DNA from: Planctomycetota bacterium
GTDB lineage: Bacteria; Planctomycetota; SZUA-567
Direction: 5' to 3'
Assembly (NCBI GenBank): GCA_031270685.1
Contig: JAISXA010000057.1
Coordinates: forward strand, 1 to 41,160
DNA length: 41,160 nucleotides
Position 1 is the first letter of the stretch. Each line of letters opens with the position of its first letter. Shown one piece after another: positions 17,434-28,966 of the stretch. The position numbers and the translations under genes were made by a program. The notes beneath the pieces were generated by a model. That model was not told the DNA's origin. It saw nothing but the letters and a program-made list of their open reading frames with translations, and searched no databases.

Positions 17434-17772
17434 TCATAATGCGGCGCTCCCCTTTTCGCCGGTTCGGATGCGGACCACGTCGTCGACGGGATAAATAAAA
17501 ATTTTCCCGTCGCCCATCATGCCGGTGGCGGTGACTTGTCGTATCGCCTCGATGACGGCGTCGACCCGGTCGTCTTCGACGATGGTTTCCACCTTGAGCT
17601 TTTCCACAAACTCCACCAGAACCTCCTTGCCGCGGTAAATCTCCTTATATCCCCCCTGGCGGCCGAAGCCTCGGATATCGGTCAAGGTCATGCCGCGAAC
17701 GCCGTGCTCGACCAGCGCCCGCTTGACGCTGTCGCGCCGTTCGGGGCGGACGATTATTTCCAGTTTTCTCAT
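17434..17772 (-). CDS. Nitrogen regulatory protein P-II
   Basis: MRKLEIIVRPERRDSVKRALVEHGVRGMTLTDIRGFGRQGGYKEIYRGKEV...TGMMGDGKIFIYPVDDVVRIRTGE. Confidence 0.94.
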   Translation of the reverse strand: MRKLEIIVRPERRDSVKRALVEHGVRGMTLTDIRGFGRQGGYKEIYRGKEVLVEFVEKLKVETIVEDDRVDAVIEAIRQVTATGMMGDGKIFIYPVDDVVRIRTGEKGSAAL

Positions 17773-17783
17773 ATTCCGTCCTG

Positions 17784-17833
17784 TCGTGATTTAAAGAAAA
17801 TCGGGCCAACCGCCGCCCGGCCTCCTTTAAGAT
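17784..17833. repeat. Type I palindromic repeat (degenerate)
   Basis: TCGTGATTTAAAGAAAATCGGGCCAACCGCCGCCCGGCCTCCTTTAAGATC. Confidence 0.6.
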
Positions 17834-17838
17834 CTGAA

Positions 17839-17883
17839 GTTTTGCGAAGCGGCGATTGAACCCCAATCGCCGTTTTACAAAAC
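17839..17883. repeat. Type II palindromic repeat
   Basis: GTTTTGCGAAGCGGCGATTGAACCCCAATCGCCGTTTTACAAAAC. Confidence 0.8.
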
Positions 17884-17911
17884 CCGAAACACTTGCGCCG
17901 CAAAAATCCTT

Positions 17912-19159
17912 TCAGATATTGTAGGCCCGCTCGTTATGTTCGCCCAGATCCAGGCCGCGCAGCTGCTCCGGCTCGTCGGCGCGCAGTTTCGTGAATACGC
18001 CGGTGACGGCGAGGGCGACCCGCGTGGCCGCGTAGCAATACAGCCAGGCGGCCGCGATCGACAGGCATTGCACGCCCATCTGGCCGGCGTTGCCCCGCAA
18101 CAGCCCGTCGACGCCCCCCATCGCGGCGGTCGCCCAGATGCCGGTCGCCAGCGCCCCCCAGGTGCCGCCCACGCCATGAATCGCCACCACATCGAGCGCG
18201 TCGTCGTAGCGGAAGCGCAACTTCAGCATCATGCCGCCGTAGCACAGCATGCCGCCGACAAAGCCGATGGCCAGGCCGGACGCCGGTTCGACAAACCCGG
18301 CGGCGGGAGTGATCGAGACCAGGCCGGCGAGAACGCCCGAGGCCGCGCCGAAGGTCGTCGGCTTGCCGTAGTGGAGCGTCTCCACGAACAGCCACCCGAG
18401 CAGCCCCGACGCGGCCGAAAGCTGCGTCGCCGCCATGGCGCTTGCCGCCTGGGCGTTGGCGGCGTAGGCTCCGCCCGAATTGAAGCCGAACCAGCCGAGC
18501 CACAGCAGACCCGCGCCGAGTATGGTCAGGGGCAGGTTGTGCGGCGCGATTTCGCCAAGTTCGAGGTTTTTCCGGCGCCCCAACACATGCGCCGCCGCAA
18601 GGGCCGCGGCGCCCGAACTCATATGCACCACCGCGCCGCCGGCGAAATCGAGCGCGCCGAGGCGTTGCAGCCAGCCGCCGCCCCACACCCAATGCGCCAG
18701 GGGCGAATAAACCATGAGCAGCCAGAGGGCGGAGAACAGGGCCATGGCCGGGAACCGGGTGCGCTCCGCGTAGGCTCCGGAAATGAGCGCCGGGGTTAGG
18801 CAGGCGATCATGCACTGGAAGGTCATGAACAAAACGTGCGGAATGCCGGGGACGGGGCCGTCGGCGGTCGCGCCGACGCCGCCAAGCAGCGCATGCTCCG
18901 CGCCGCCGATCACGCCGCCGATGTCGGCGCCGAAGGCGAGACTGTAGCCGATCGCCGCCCAAAAAACGCTCCCTATGCCCAGCATCGCGTAGGAGTGCAT
19001 GGTGGTCGAGAGGATATTCCGGTTCTGCACCAGCCCCCCGAAGAACAGCGACAATCCCGGAAGCATGAGAAACACCAGCCCGCTGCAAAGAATCATGAAA
19101 CCGGTGTTGGCGGCGAAAACTCCGGGATCGATCGCCGCCGCGTCCGCCAATTCCTTCAT
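17912..19159 (-). CDS. amtB: Ammonium transporter (Amt family)
   Basis: [89 protein letters not shown] overlap with ureG. Confidence 0.94.
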   Translation of the reverse strand: MKELADAAAIDPGVFAANTGFMILCSGLVFLMLPGLSLFFGGLVQNRNILSTTMHSYAMLGIGSVFWAAIGYSLAFGADIGGVIGGAEHALLGGVGATADGPVPGIPHVLFMTFQCMIACLTPALISGAYAERTRFPAMALFSALWLLMVYSPLAHWVWGGGWLQRLGALDFAGGAVVHMSSGAAALAAAHVLGRRKNLELGEIAPHNLPLTILGAGLLWLGWFGFNSGGAYAANAQAASAMAATQLSAASGLLGWLFVETLHYGKPTTFGAASGVLAGLVSITPAAGFVEPASGLAIGFVGGMLCYGGMMLKLRFRYDDALDVVAIHGVGGTWGALATGIWATAAMGGVDGLLRGNAGQMGVQCLSIAAAWLYCYAATRVALAVTGVFTKLRADEPEQLRGLDLGEHNERAYNI

Positions 19160-19782
19160 CGCCGTTGCCTTTCCGCCAGCATGCCCGCGGCGACGACGAA
19201 CTTTTCCACCGCGTCCACGCCGGATCCGTCCTTGAGATTGGTGAAGACGAAAGGCCGCCCGTCGCGGATCTTCTCCGCGTCGCGCGCCATGACCGCGAGC
19301 GACGCCCCGACCAGGGGCGCCAGGTCGGTTTTATTGATGACCAGCAAATCGGATTTCGACACGCCGGGACCACCTTTGCGGGGGATCTTGTCGCCGCCGG
19401 AAACGTCGATGACGTACAGGGTGAGATCGGCCAGCTCGGGGCTGAAAGTCGCGGAAAGGTTGTCGCCCCCGCTTTCGACGAACACCACTTCCAGCCCGGG
19501 ATGCCGCGCCGTCATCTCCTCGACCGCCTGGATGTTCATGCTGGCGTCCTCGCGGATGGCGGTGTGGGGACAGCCACCGGTTTCGACGCCGACGATGCGG
19601 TCGGCCGGCAGCGCCCCGTTCTTGAGCAGGAATTCGGCATCTTCGCGGGTATAGATGTCGTTGGTGACCACCGCCATGCTGTACCGGTCGCGCAGCCGCC
19701 GGCACAGCCAGTCAACCAGCGCGGTCTTCCCCGATCCCACCGGGCCGCCCACGCCGACGCGCAAACAGGGCCTTGCGTTCAT
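19156..19782 (-). CDS. ureG: Urease accessory GTPase UreG
   Basis: [56 protein letters not shown]. Confidence 0.96.
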   Translation of the reverse strand: MNARPCLRVGVGGPVGSGKTALVDWLCRRLRDRYSMAVVTNDIYTREDAEFLLKNGALPADRIVGVETGGCPHTAIREDASMNIQAVEEMTARHPGLEVVFVESGGDNLSATFSPELADLTLYVIDVSGGDKIPRKGGPGVSKSDLLVINKTDLAPLVGASLAVMARDAEKIRDGRPFVFTNLKDGSGVDAVEKFVVAAGMLAERQRR

Positions 19783-19792
19783 TGCAGCCTCC

Positions 19793-20494
19793 TCAACTCC
19801 TGAACATCCTCGCGCGCTGTCCTTCGTGGGCAATGCTGGCTAGGGCCTGCCCGGCGAGCGAGGCGCCGATCTCCCCGTCGGACGCCGTTCCGGCCGCGGC
19901 GACGGCATCCTCGATGCGCGGCATGAGCGCGAGCAAAACCCTTCCCGCCGCGGTCTGCCCCAGGGGCATGGTTTTGAGCGCGGCCTGAATCTGGTTTTCC
20001 AGCCAGCTCCAGGCGAATGCCCGGGCCGGGTTCAGCCAGCCGTCCTCGGCGCCGGAGCCGCCGCCGAGGAAGACCGCCGCCGCCGCGAAGGCGCAGACAT
20101 GCCCCGGGGCGGGCCGTGCGCCGACCCAGGCGGGAATAAGCTTTTGCCCGCGCAGCATGCGCCACAGGGCGGCGCCCAGCCTGCTCTCCTCTTCCCACAG
20201 TTCGGCGGTTTCCCTTCCCGCCAGGATCTCGGCGTTCCATTTTTCCAGCGCCGCCCCGTCACCGCGCCGCGCCGCGAGCCAGCAGCGTTTCAGCAACGGC
20301 AGATCGAAACGCGCCAGCCCGTAGCGCAAAATGCCGCCAAGCCATGCGGCAAGACCTTCGGTGTCCCTCACCGCGCCCTGGTCGACGGCGCCGGCCAATC
20401 CCTGCGACCAGGCGAAAGCGCCTATGGGGAGCGCCGGGCTGGCGAGGTGGAGGAGGGGAAGGATTTCCGGGACCGGATCAATTCCCATGGCCAT
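19793..20494 (-). CDS. ureF: Urease accessory protein UreF
   Basis: [31 protein letters not shown]...; position in the ure cluster. Confidence 0.9.
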   Translation of the reverse strand: MAMGIDPVPEILPLLHLASPALPIGAFAWSQGLAGAVDQGAVRDTEGLAAWLGGILRYGLARFDLPLLKRCWLAARRGDGAALEKWNAEILAGRETAELWEEESRLGAALWRMLRGQKLIPAWVGARPAPGHVCAFAAAAVFLGGGSGAEDGWLNPARAFAWSWLENQIQAALKTMPLGQTAAGRVLLALMPRIEDAVAAAGTASDGEIGASLAGQALASIAHEGQRARMFRS

Positions 20495-20933
20495 GGCACC
20501 CGCGGAAATGTTGTCCCGGCCCCGGCTCCGGGATGAACGCGGTTTCTTCGGCCCTCGCCGCCAGCCCCAGGGACGCGGCCATTTTCTCGAGCGCCGGGTC
20601 CGGCCGGAAGCGGAGAAAAAGGTCGCCCAACTGAAGCTCGGCATGGCGGTTGCCGAAATGATAGGCGGCGCGGGCGAGCGACGGCCAATCGGGGACGCGA
20701 ACGGTGATCACCTTTTCCGTCTTGCAGCGGACGACCGCGGTCGCGCCCTCCTTCGACCGCAGCACGTCGCCCTCCCGCATTCCCCGGCCGTGGGGAAGCA
20801 TCACCGCGGCTTCCCGTCCGTCGTCCAGCACCGCGCGCAGCCTGGTCCGGGAGCGCTGGTCGAAATCCAGCGTCAACCCCGCCGATCCGGCGGGAGCGGG
20901 GACCGGCCCCAAATTCTCCGTCAACTCCAGCAT
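20478..20933 (-). CDS. ureE: Urease accessory protein UreE
   Basis: TLDFDQRSRTRLRAVLDDGREAAVMLPHGRGMREGDVL...AAYHFGNRHAELQLGDLFLRFRPDPALEKMAASLGL; short HGHGN tail. Confidence 0.88.
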   Translation of the reverse strand: MLELTENLGPVPAPAGSAGLTLDFDQRSRTRLRAVLDDGREAAVMLPHGRGMREGDVLRSKEGATAVVRCKTEKVITVRVPDWPSLARAAYHFGNRHAELQLGDLFLRFRPDPALEKMAASLGLAARAEETAFIPEPGPGQHFRGCHGHGN

Positions 20934-20950
20934 CGTCCTTTCTCCTCTTC

Positions 20951-21005
20951 GTGGACTTTTGAAGAAAATCAATCGAACCGCCGATCGATTTCCCTCAAAG
21001 TCGAC
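20951..21005. repeat. Type I palindromic repeat
   Basis: GTGGACTTTTGAAGAAAATCAATCGAACCGCCGATCGATTTCCCTCAAAGTCGAC. Confidence 0.8.
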
Positions 21006-21018
21006 TCTTCGACGCCGG

Positions 21019-22739
<1,721 letters not shown>

Positions 22740-22740
<1 letters not shown>

Positions 22741-23048
22741 TATTTCCCCCTTTCCAAGGTTGCGCCGCGAAAGCCGCAGATCCGTCCCTCCCCGCCGTAG
22801 GCGACAAGGACGACGTTCCGCGTCTGCCCCGGTTCAAACCGCACCGCCGTGCCGGCGACGATGTCAAGGCGCATTCCCCAGGCCGCCTCGCGATCGAAGC
22901 TCAACGCCGGATTGGTTTCGGAAAAATGGTAATGCGACCCCACCTGGATCGGCCGGTCGCCGCTATTCGCCACCGCCACGGATACGCGCCGGCGTCCGGC
23001 ATTGAGGACGATGTCGCCCTCGGCGGTTTTGCATTCTCCCGGCATCAT
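22740..23048 (-). CDS. ureB: Urease beta subunit
   Basis: [48 protein letters not shown]. Confidence 0.95.
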
Positions 23049-23068
23049 ATGCTGCTGGCTCCTTTCCG

Positions 23069-23371
23069 TCAGAGAATCGGATCGTGAACGGTGACCAGTT
23101 TGGTCCCGTCGGGAAACGTCGCTTCGACCTGGACTTCGCGGATCATTTCGGGAACGCCGGCCATGACTTCGTCCCGGGTAAGCAGATTGCGGCATTCGCC
23201 CATCAGCTCGGCGACGCTTCGCCCGTCGCGCGCCCCCTCGAGCACGGCGAGACTGATGAACGCCACCGCCTCGGGATGGTTCAGCTTGACACCCCGCGCC
23301 TTGCGGCGTTCCGCCAGCAGTCCGGCGGTAAAAAGCAGCAGCTTGTCCTTTTCACGCGGCAACAAATCCAT
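23069..23371 (-). CDS. ureA: Urease gamma subunit
   Basis: [57 protein letters not shown]. Confidence 0.96.
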   Translation of the reverse strand: MDLLPREKDKLLLFTAGLLAERRKARGVKLNHPEAVAFISLAVLEGARDGRSVAELMGECRNLLTRDEVMAGVPEMIREVQVEATFPDGTKLVTVHDPIL

Positions 23372-23384
23372 AACTTCCCTCCTG

Positions 23385-23437
23385 TGTGGACGTGTGGAGG
23401 AAATCGGGCCAACCGCCGCCCGATTTCCCCCAAAGAT
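23385..23437. repeat. Type I palindromic repeat
   Basis: GTGTGGACGTGTGGAGGAAATCGGGCCAACCGCCGCCCGATTTCCCCCAAAG. Confidence 0.75.
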
Positions 23438-23532
23438 GTTACTGCTTACGGACCAATGGGTTGATTTTTCGCCCTGTCGGGCGATAGCGCCGACCTTGCA
23501 ATAATTCCCGACGCAAAATGCAAACCCAAGAA

Positions 23533-23583
23533 ACTTTGGAGAGAATCAAACGGCGGTTTGTTTGATTTTCTCCAAAAGTCGAC
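23533..23583. repeat. Type I palindromic repeat
   Basis: ACTTTGGAGAGAATCAAACGGCGGTTTGTTTGATTTTCTCCAAAAGTCGAC. Confidence 0.85.
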
Positions 23584-23595
23584 TCCTGTGGGCTT

Positions 23596-24474
23596 TTAAA
23601 GATTCCAAATGCGCGGCGGGCTTGGCGGCCTTCCCAGCAAATACGGCCGCACCACGCTCCAGGACAGCCTTCCCACTTCGCCGGCTTCGCCCGCGTCGTC
23701 GCCAAGGTAGCGGACGGCCAGCGCGCCGTCGCGGAAGGTTGCGCCGGAACGGCCGGGCACGGTCGTCGCGAGCGCTTTTTTCAGTTCGCCCGCCGCCGCC
23801 GCCAGCGCCTCTGCGTCCGACTGCCGTCCGAACGCCCAGAAGTTCATGATTACGTTCCGCCCGGACAATCCGAAGCCGCCGGTCGCGAGCGCGTCATTGG
23901 CCGCGAACGCCAGGCATTCGGACCATACCGGCCTGCCGTTCCGCGTCAGACGCGTTGTTTGCCGCACCTCGCCCGCCGCGAAGGGGCGTTTCCCCGCCTT
24001 TCGCCCAAGAACCAGCGTGTCCCAACCCAAGAACCGGCTGTCGCCCCGCAGATCGACCAGGAGCGACAACCGCGCCCTGGCGCCGGCGAAGACGATGGTT
24101 TCCCGCGGCAGCCATTCGATCTCGCCGTCGTGCAGGCGCAGCCCGACCTCCTGCCGCTGGGGAACGCCGCATGAATCGGCGCGGTAAATCTTTCCCGCGG
24201 CCGGGGTGGTCGCCAGCACCCGGGCGCCGGCATTCACCGTCAGCATAATGGACAGGTCGTCGCCGCTGACCAGACCGCCCGGAGGATGCAGCAGGTAACA
24301 GTGGGCCGGCGCCGCCTCCCCGGGACGCCGCGGTTCCTCGGGGTAAAACAGGCGTTGCACGCGCAAAGGGCCGCGGAAGCTCATGCCGCGAAGGACGCTT
24401 CGCTCCCCGACCACGGAAAAGTCGAGCGCTACCCTGGCCGGCCATCGTCTTGTCGTCCCATAAGCGGAGTCCAT
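23596..24474 (-). CDS. ureD: Urease accessory protein UreD
   Basis: LLHPPGGLVSGDDLSIMLTVNAGARVLATTPAAGKIYR...GEIEWLPRETIVFAGARA. Confidence 0.93.
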   Translation of the reverse strand: MDSAYGTTRRWPARVALDFSVVGERSVLRGMSFRGPLRVQRLFYPEEPRRPGEAAPAHCYLLHPPGGLVSGDDLSIMLTVNAGARVLATTPAAGKIYRADSCGVPQRQEVGLRLHDGEIEWLPRETIVFAGARARLSLLVDLRGDSRFLGWDTLVLGRKAGKRPFAAGEVRQTTRLTRNGRPVWSECLAFAANDALATGGFGLSGRNVIMNFWAFGRQSDAEALAAAAGELKKALATTVPGRSGATFRDGALAVRYLGDDAGEAGEVGRLSWSVVRPYLLGRPPSPPRIWNL

Positions 24475-24478
24475 CCCG

Positions 24479-25174
24479 TCACACGGTCAGGAAGCTGCGA
24501 ATGGTGGCGCCGTCAAGCCCGGCCATGGAGCCGTCGCGGACGGCGTGCCCACGCTCCATGATCACGTAGCGGTCCGCTATCGCGCGTGCGAAGGGAATTT
24601 TCTGTTCGACCAGGACGACGGTTATATCCATCTCTCCGCACATGCGGCGGATGGTTTTGGCGATCTCGTTGACGATATTGGGCTGAATCCCCTCCGCCGG
24701 CTCGTCCAGGAGCATGAGCCGCGGCCCGATCGCCAACGCCCGGCCAATGGCCAGCTGCTGCTGTTGTCCGCCGGAAAGATCCCCGCCCAGCCGGTTCGCC
24801 ATGTCCGCGAGCGCCGGAAAGAAATCGAAGATAAAATCGGGAATTCTTCCGGAAGCGTCCCTCCTCGCCGCCAGGCCGAGCTCGAGATTCTCCCTCACCG
24901 TCAGCAACGGGAAAATCTGCCTGCCCTGGGGCACATACCCGAAGCCCAGCCTGGCCCGATCGCCGGGGGAAAGGCGGGTGATGTCCTCCCCGTCGAAGAA
25001 CACGCTTCCCGAGCGCGGGGGCAACAACCCCATCAGGCATTTGAGCAGGGTCGTCTTGCCGACGCCGTTTCTTCCCATGATGCAGGTGCAGGCGTTCCGC
25101 CCGGCATCCAGATTGAGGTCGCGGAGGATGTGGCTTTCCCCGTAAAACTGTTCCAGATGCTCCACCCTCAGCAT
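24479..25174 (-). CDS. urtE: Urea ABC transporter ATP-binding protein
   Basis: GRNGVGKTTLLKCLMGLLPPRSG, LSGGQQQQLAIGRAL; urt order next to ureD. Confidence 0.9.
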   Translation of the reverse strand: MLRVEHLEQFYGESHILRDLNLDAGRNACTCIMGRNGVGKTTLLKCLMGLLPPRSGSVFFDGEDITRLSPGDRARLGFGYVPQGRQIFPLLTVRENLELGLAARRDASGRIPDFIFDFFPALADMANRLGGDLSGGQQQQLAIGRALAIGPRLMLLDEPAEGIQPNIVNEIAKTIRRMCGEMDITVVLVEQKIPFARAIADRYVIMERGHAVRDGSMAGLDGATIRSFLTV

Positions 25175-26079
25175 AGCGCCTCCCCCAAATAGGCCTCGAT
25201 CACGGCGGGGTGGCTCTGGATGTAATCCATCCCGCCTTCGGCGAGAACCGCGCCCTGGTGCAGCACGGTGACGGTCTTCTGGGCGATGGCGCGGACGAAC
25301 TCCATGTCGTGTTCAACCACCATTATGCCGTGTTTGCCTTTGAGTTCGTGCAGCAACGCGACGGTCCGATCGATCTCGCGCGGCGTCATTCCCGCGACCG
25401 GTTCGTCCAGGAGCAGCAGCCGGGGGCGTTGCATCAGCAGCATGCCTATCTCCAGCCAGTGTTTTTGCCCGTGGGAAAGAAGGCCGGCCCGTCGCGCGCG
25501 AAGGTCGGAAAGCTCTATTCGCGCCAGCGTCTTCTCGATGAAATCGCGCTCTTCGCCGGAGAGGCGCGCCCGGAAGGTTTTCCAGACCGTTTTGGGGCCG
25601 GCGAGGGCCAGCTCGAGATTTTCAAGCGCGGTCAGCGCCTCGAAAACCGAGGGTTTCTGAAATTTCCTGCCGATTCCCGCCTGCGCGATGGCCACCTCGT
25701 CGCTGGCGAGAAGGTTCAGGTCGCGGGTGAACCAGGCGGAACCGCTGTCCGGCCGGGTCTTGCCGGTGATGATGTCCATGAGCGTGGTTTTGCCCGCGCC
25801 GTTGGGACCGATGACGCAACGCAGTTCGTCCTCCTTGATGTACAGGGTGAGATCGTTGATGGCCTTGAACCCGTCGAAGCTGACGTTTATTTTTTCCAGA
25901 TACAGCAGGATGCGTTGGTAGCGCTCCATCGTTTTCGGAGGACGGCTGCGGGGACGGCCGCCCCTGGAACCCAATCCGACATGGGGATCCGGGGATTCGT
26001 CGGGGAGGTCGTGCACAATGACGATTTGCGATTCGCTCGTCTTTTTTTCCGGGGACGCCGGCGTGGCGTAGATTCTCAT
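25168..26079 (-). CDS. urtD: Urea ABC transporter ATP-binding protein
   Basis: GPNGAGKTTLMDIITGKTRPDSG, LSHGQKHWLEIGMLLMQRPRLLLLDEPVAGMT (UrtD-type). Confidence 0.9.
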   Translation of the reverse strand: MRIYATPASPEKKTSESQIVIVHDLPDESPDPHVGLGSRGGRPRSRPPKTMERYQRILLYLEKINVSFDGFKAINDLTLYIKEDELRCVIGPNGAGKTTLMDIITGKTRPDSGSAWFTRDLNLLASDEVAIAQAGIGRKFQKPSVFEALTALENLELALAGPKTVWKTFRARLSGEERDFIEKTLARIELSDLRARRAGLLSHGQKHWLEIGMLLMQRPRLLLLDEPVAGMTPREIDRTVALLHELKGKHGIMVVEHDMEFVRAIAQKTVTVLHQGAVLAEGGMDYIQSHPAVIEAYLGEALC

Positions 26080-27224
26080 GGTTCCGCTCCCCCGCTCGCT
26101 CCGGCGGCGGCCGCGCCGCCGGCCCGGCGCCCGCCGCGCCCGCGCGGCGCGAGAACGCGTTCAAACAAACCCGCCAGCCCGTCGGGCAGGACCAGGGGCG
26201 TCAGGATGAACAGGCCGCCGAGCGCGAACAGCCAGCCGTCCGGCCAGGCGGCGGTGAACCAGGTCTTGGCCGAGTTGACCGCCACCGCTCCCAGCACGGC
26301 GCCGTATAGTTTTCCCCTCCCGCCCAGCGCCACGCAAATGACCACCTCCACGGACTTGACGGGGGCGAACTCGCCGGGGTTTATGATCCCCGCCTGCGGC
26401 ACGAACAAGGCGCCGCCGAGACCGGCGATCGCCGCCGATAGGGTGAAGACCGCGAGCTGAACCCTTTCCACCCGGTAGCCGATGAAGCGGGTCCTGCTTT
26501 CCGCGTCCCGGATCGCGGTCGCGATTCTGCCCAGCCGGGAGACCACGATCAGGCGGCAGGCGATATACGCGCCCATGAGCGCCAGGGCGGAGGCGACGAA
26601 GAGGGCGGTGCGCATGGCTTGGGTATGGAGATCGAAGCCGAGAAGGGTTTTGAAGTCGGTCAGGCCGTTGTTGCCGCCGAAACCCATTTCGTTGCGGAAA
26701 AACGCCAGCATCAGCGCATAGGTCAGGGCCTGGCTCATGATGGAAAAGTAGACGCCGCTCACCCGCGAACCGAAGGCCAGCCAGCCGAAAACGAAGGCCA
26801 GGAGAGCCGGCGCGGCGAAAACAAGGGTCAGGGACCAGATGAAATGCCCGCTGCCCCGCCAAAACCACGGCAAGTCCTTCCAGTCGAGAAACACCATGAA
26901 GTCCGGCAGCAGGGCGTTGCCGTATACCCCCTGGGCGCCGATGCACCGGGTCAGGTACATGCCGAGGGCATAGCCGCCGAGCGCGAAAAAGGCGGCATGG
27001 CCCAGGCTCAATACGCCCATATAGCCCCACACCAAGTCGAGCGCCAGGGCGAGAATGGCAAGCGCCAGGTATTTGCCCAGCAAGGTCATGGTGTAGCTGG
27101 AAAGGTGGAAGGGCGATTCCTCGGCGCTAAGCCCCCCCGCCGCGGCGACGGCGGTGAAGCCGGCCGCGAGCGCGAGGAACGAAACGGTCGGGGCGTCGAA
27201 CGCCCGATAGCGCGGTCCGGCCAT
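26076..27224 (-). CDS. urtC: Urea ABC transporter permease
   Basis: LALDLVWGYMGVLSLGHAAFFALGGYALGMYL...GNNGLTDFKTLLGF. Confidence 0.9.
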   Translation of the reverse strand: MAGPRYRAFDAPTVSFLALAAGFTAVAAAGGLSAEESPFHLSSYTMTLLGKYLALAILALALDLVWGYMGVLSLGHAAFFALGGYALGMYLTRCIGAQGVYGNALLPDFMVFLDWKDLPWFWRGSGHFIWSLTLVFAAPALLAFVFGWLAFGSRVSGVYFSIMSQALTYALMLAFFRNEMGFGGNNGLTDFKTLLGFDLHTQAMRTALFVASALALMGAYIACRLIVVSRLGRIATAIRDAESRTRFIGYRVERVQLAVFTLSAAIAGLGGALFVPQAGIINPGEFAPVKSVEVVICVALGGRGKLYGAVLGAVAVNSAKTWFTAAWPDGWLFALGGLFILTPLVLPDGLAGLFERVLAPRGRGGRRAGGAAAAGASGGAEP

Positions 27225-27225
27225 G

Positions 27226-28833
27226 TCAGGACTCCGCCGCCCGGCCCTGTTGCGGGAACAGTCCGCGGGGACGCTTTTGGATAAACAGGATTATGAACAC
27301 CAGGATGAAGATCCTGGAAAGCATGGCGCCGCTGAAAGGTTCCAGCGCCTTGTTGGCGATGCCCAGTATAAGGCCGCCGATCATGGCGCCCCACAGGTTC
27401 CCCACCCCGCCGAAGACGACCACCATGAACGAATCGACGATATAGGCTTGCCCGAGATTCGGTCCCACGTTGGTGATCTGGCTCAGGGCGACGCCCGCCA
27501 GTCCGGCGACGCCCGATCCCATTCCGAAGGTGAGGGCGTCCACCCGCGCGTCGCGGACGCCCAGCGCCCGGGCGATGGCACGGTTCTGCGAAACCGCCCG
27601 CACTTCCAGCCCGAGGCGGGTCCAGCGCAGCGCCGCGTAGATAAGGAAAAAGACGCCGGCGCTGAAGACGAGGATGTAAAACCGGCCGCGGGTGACGTTG
27701 AATGAGCGTCCGATCTGCCACATGCCGCTCATGAACGCCGGGTTTTCCACCGCGCGGTTGAGCGGCGAGAAAATGCTGCGAACCGCTTGCTGTAGAATCA
27801 GGCTGACGCCGAAAGTGGCGAGCAGCGTCTCCAGCGGCCGGCTGTACAAAAAGCGGATGATGCCCCTTTCCATGACCATCCCGATCGCCCCGGCGATCAG
27901 GAACGCGGCGGGAACGGAGAGGAACAGCGCCGCTGCGCTGTTGCCGGGCAGCAGCCGCTGCATTCCCCACGCGACGTAGGCGCCGATCATGATCAACTCG
28001 CCGTGGGCCATGTTGATGACGCCCATGACGCCGAAAGTGATGGCCAGGCCGATCGCGGCAAGCACCAGGATGGAACCGAGGCTGAGTCCGAAAAAAGTCG
28101 TTTCCGCGATCGCGGTCCAATCCCGGCCGACCTTGCCCCAGTACAGGGCGTCGGCCGCCGCCGAGGCGACTTCCCGCCGCGGAGAGGCGGCAAGGAGCTC
28201 CAGCGCCAGCCCGGCCGGGGGTTGTCCGCCGGCGGAAAGCCATTCCACCGCCCGCAACAGCGTTTCGGTATCGCCGTCCGCATCCTTCGCCAGGCGTATT
28301 CCCAAAGCCGTGCGCAGGTTTTTCGCCGTCGCCGGATCCTTCTCCGCCTGGATCAACGCCGTCAACGCCTCCCGTTCAAGTTCGGGAGCGCCGATTTCCA
28401 TCAACGCGGCCGACGCCGTCCTTCTTTTTTCCGGATCCGGGTCGCTTAGGCGACGGCGGTTGAGTATGGCGGCGATCTCCTTCCGCTGCTTGTTGTCGAC
28501 GGCGCTTTTTTTCAGTCTCGCCGCGGCGACGCCGGCGTCTTTCCCGTCGAGATCGAGAAATACCCCGTTTTCCTGGATAAACACGGCGCCCGAATCCTTG
28601 TCGCAATAGAGCGCGCCGTCCAGCAGGGCGGAAAGCAGGCGCGTGGACGGCTCGGAGGCGTCGCCGCTCAACGCGGCGATGGCAAGATCGCGATCCTTCA
28701 CTTTCGAACCCGACAACGAGGCGCGAATCCCGTCTTCAAGCCATGTCCGCCCCGCGTCCGCCGCCGGCGAAACCCCGGCGGGCGCGATCGCGAGAACGAC
28801 GCCAAGCAAAGTCAAGCTGCGGATGGTCCTCAT
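27226..28833 (-). CDS. urtB: Urea ABC transporter permease with long N-terminal extracytoplasmic domain
   Basis: AIGLAITFGVMGVINMAHGELIMIGAY; about 220-aa N-terminal helical region typical of UrtB. Confidence 0.92.
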   Translation of the reverse strand: MRTIRSLTLLGVVLAIAPAGVSPAADAGRTWLEDGIRASLSGSKVKDRDLAIAALSGDASEPSTRLLSALLDGALYCDKDSGAVFIQENGVFLDLDGKDAGVAAARLKKSAVDNKQRKEIAAILNRRRLSDPDPEKRRTASAALMEIGAPELEREALTALIQAEKDPATAKNLRTALGIRLAKDADGDTETLLRAVEWLSAGGQPPAGLALELLAASPRREVASAAADALYWGKVGRDWTAIAETTFFGLSLGSILVLAAIGLAITFGVMGVINMAHGELIMIGAYVAWGMQRLLPGNSAAALFLSVPAAFLIAGAIGMVMERGIIRFLYSRPLETLLATFGVSLILQQAVRSIFSPLNRAVENPAFMSGMWQIGRSFNVTRGRFYILVFSAGVFFLIYAALRWTRLGLEVRAVSQNRAIARALGVRDARVDALTFGMGSGVAGLAGVALSQITNVGPNLGQAYIVDSFMVVVFGGVGNLWGAMIGGLILGIANKALEPFSGAMLSRIFILVFIILFIQKRPRGLFPQQGRAAES

Positions 28834-28914
28834 GGCGGAATCCCAACTGCCGGATAGGGCAGGCCAAGGCGATGCGCCCGGCAGGCGGGACGCGGAATCC
28901 CGCCCGCCGGACCG

Positions 28915-28962
28915 GAAACGGAAGAGAAGCGAACGGCGGTTCGATCGACTTCCTCCAAAAGT
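28915..28962. repeat. Type I palindromic repeat
   Basis: GAAACGGAAGAGAAGCGAACGGCGGTTCGATCGACTTCCTCCAAAAGTCC. Confidence 0.7.
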
Positions 28963-28966
28963 CCGA

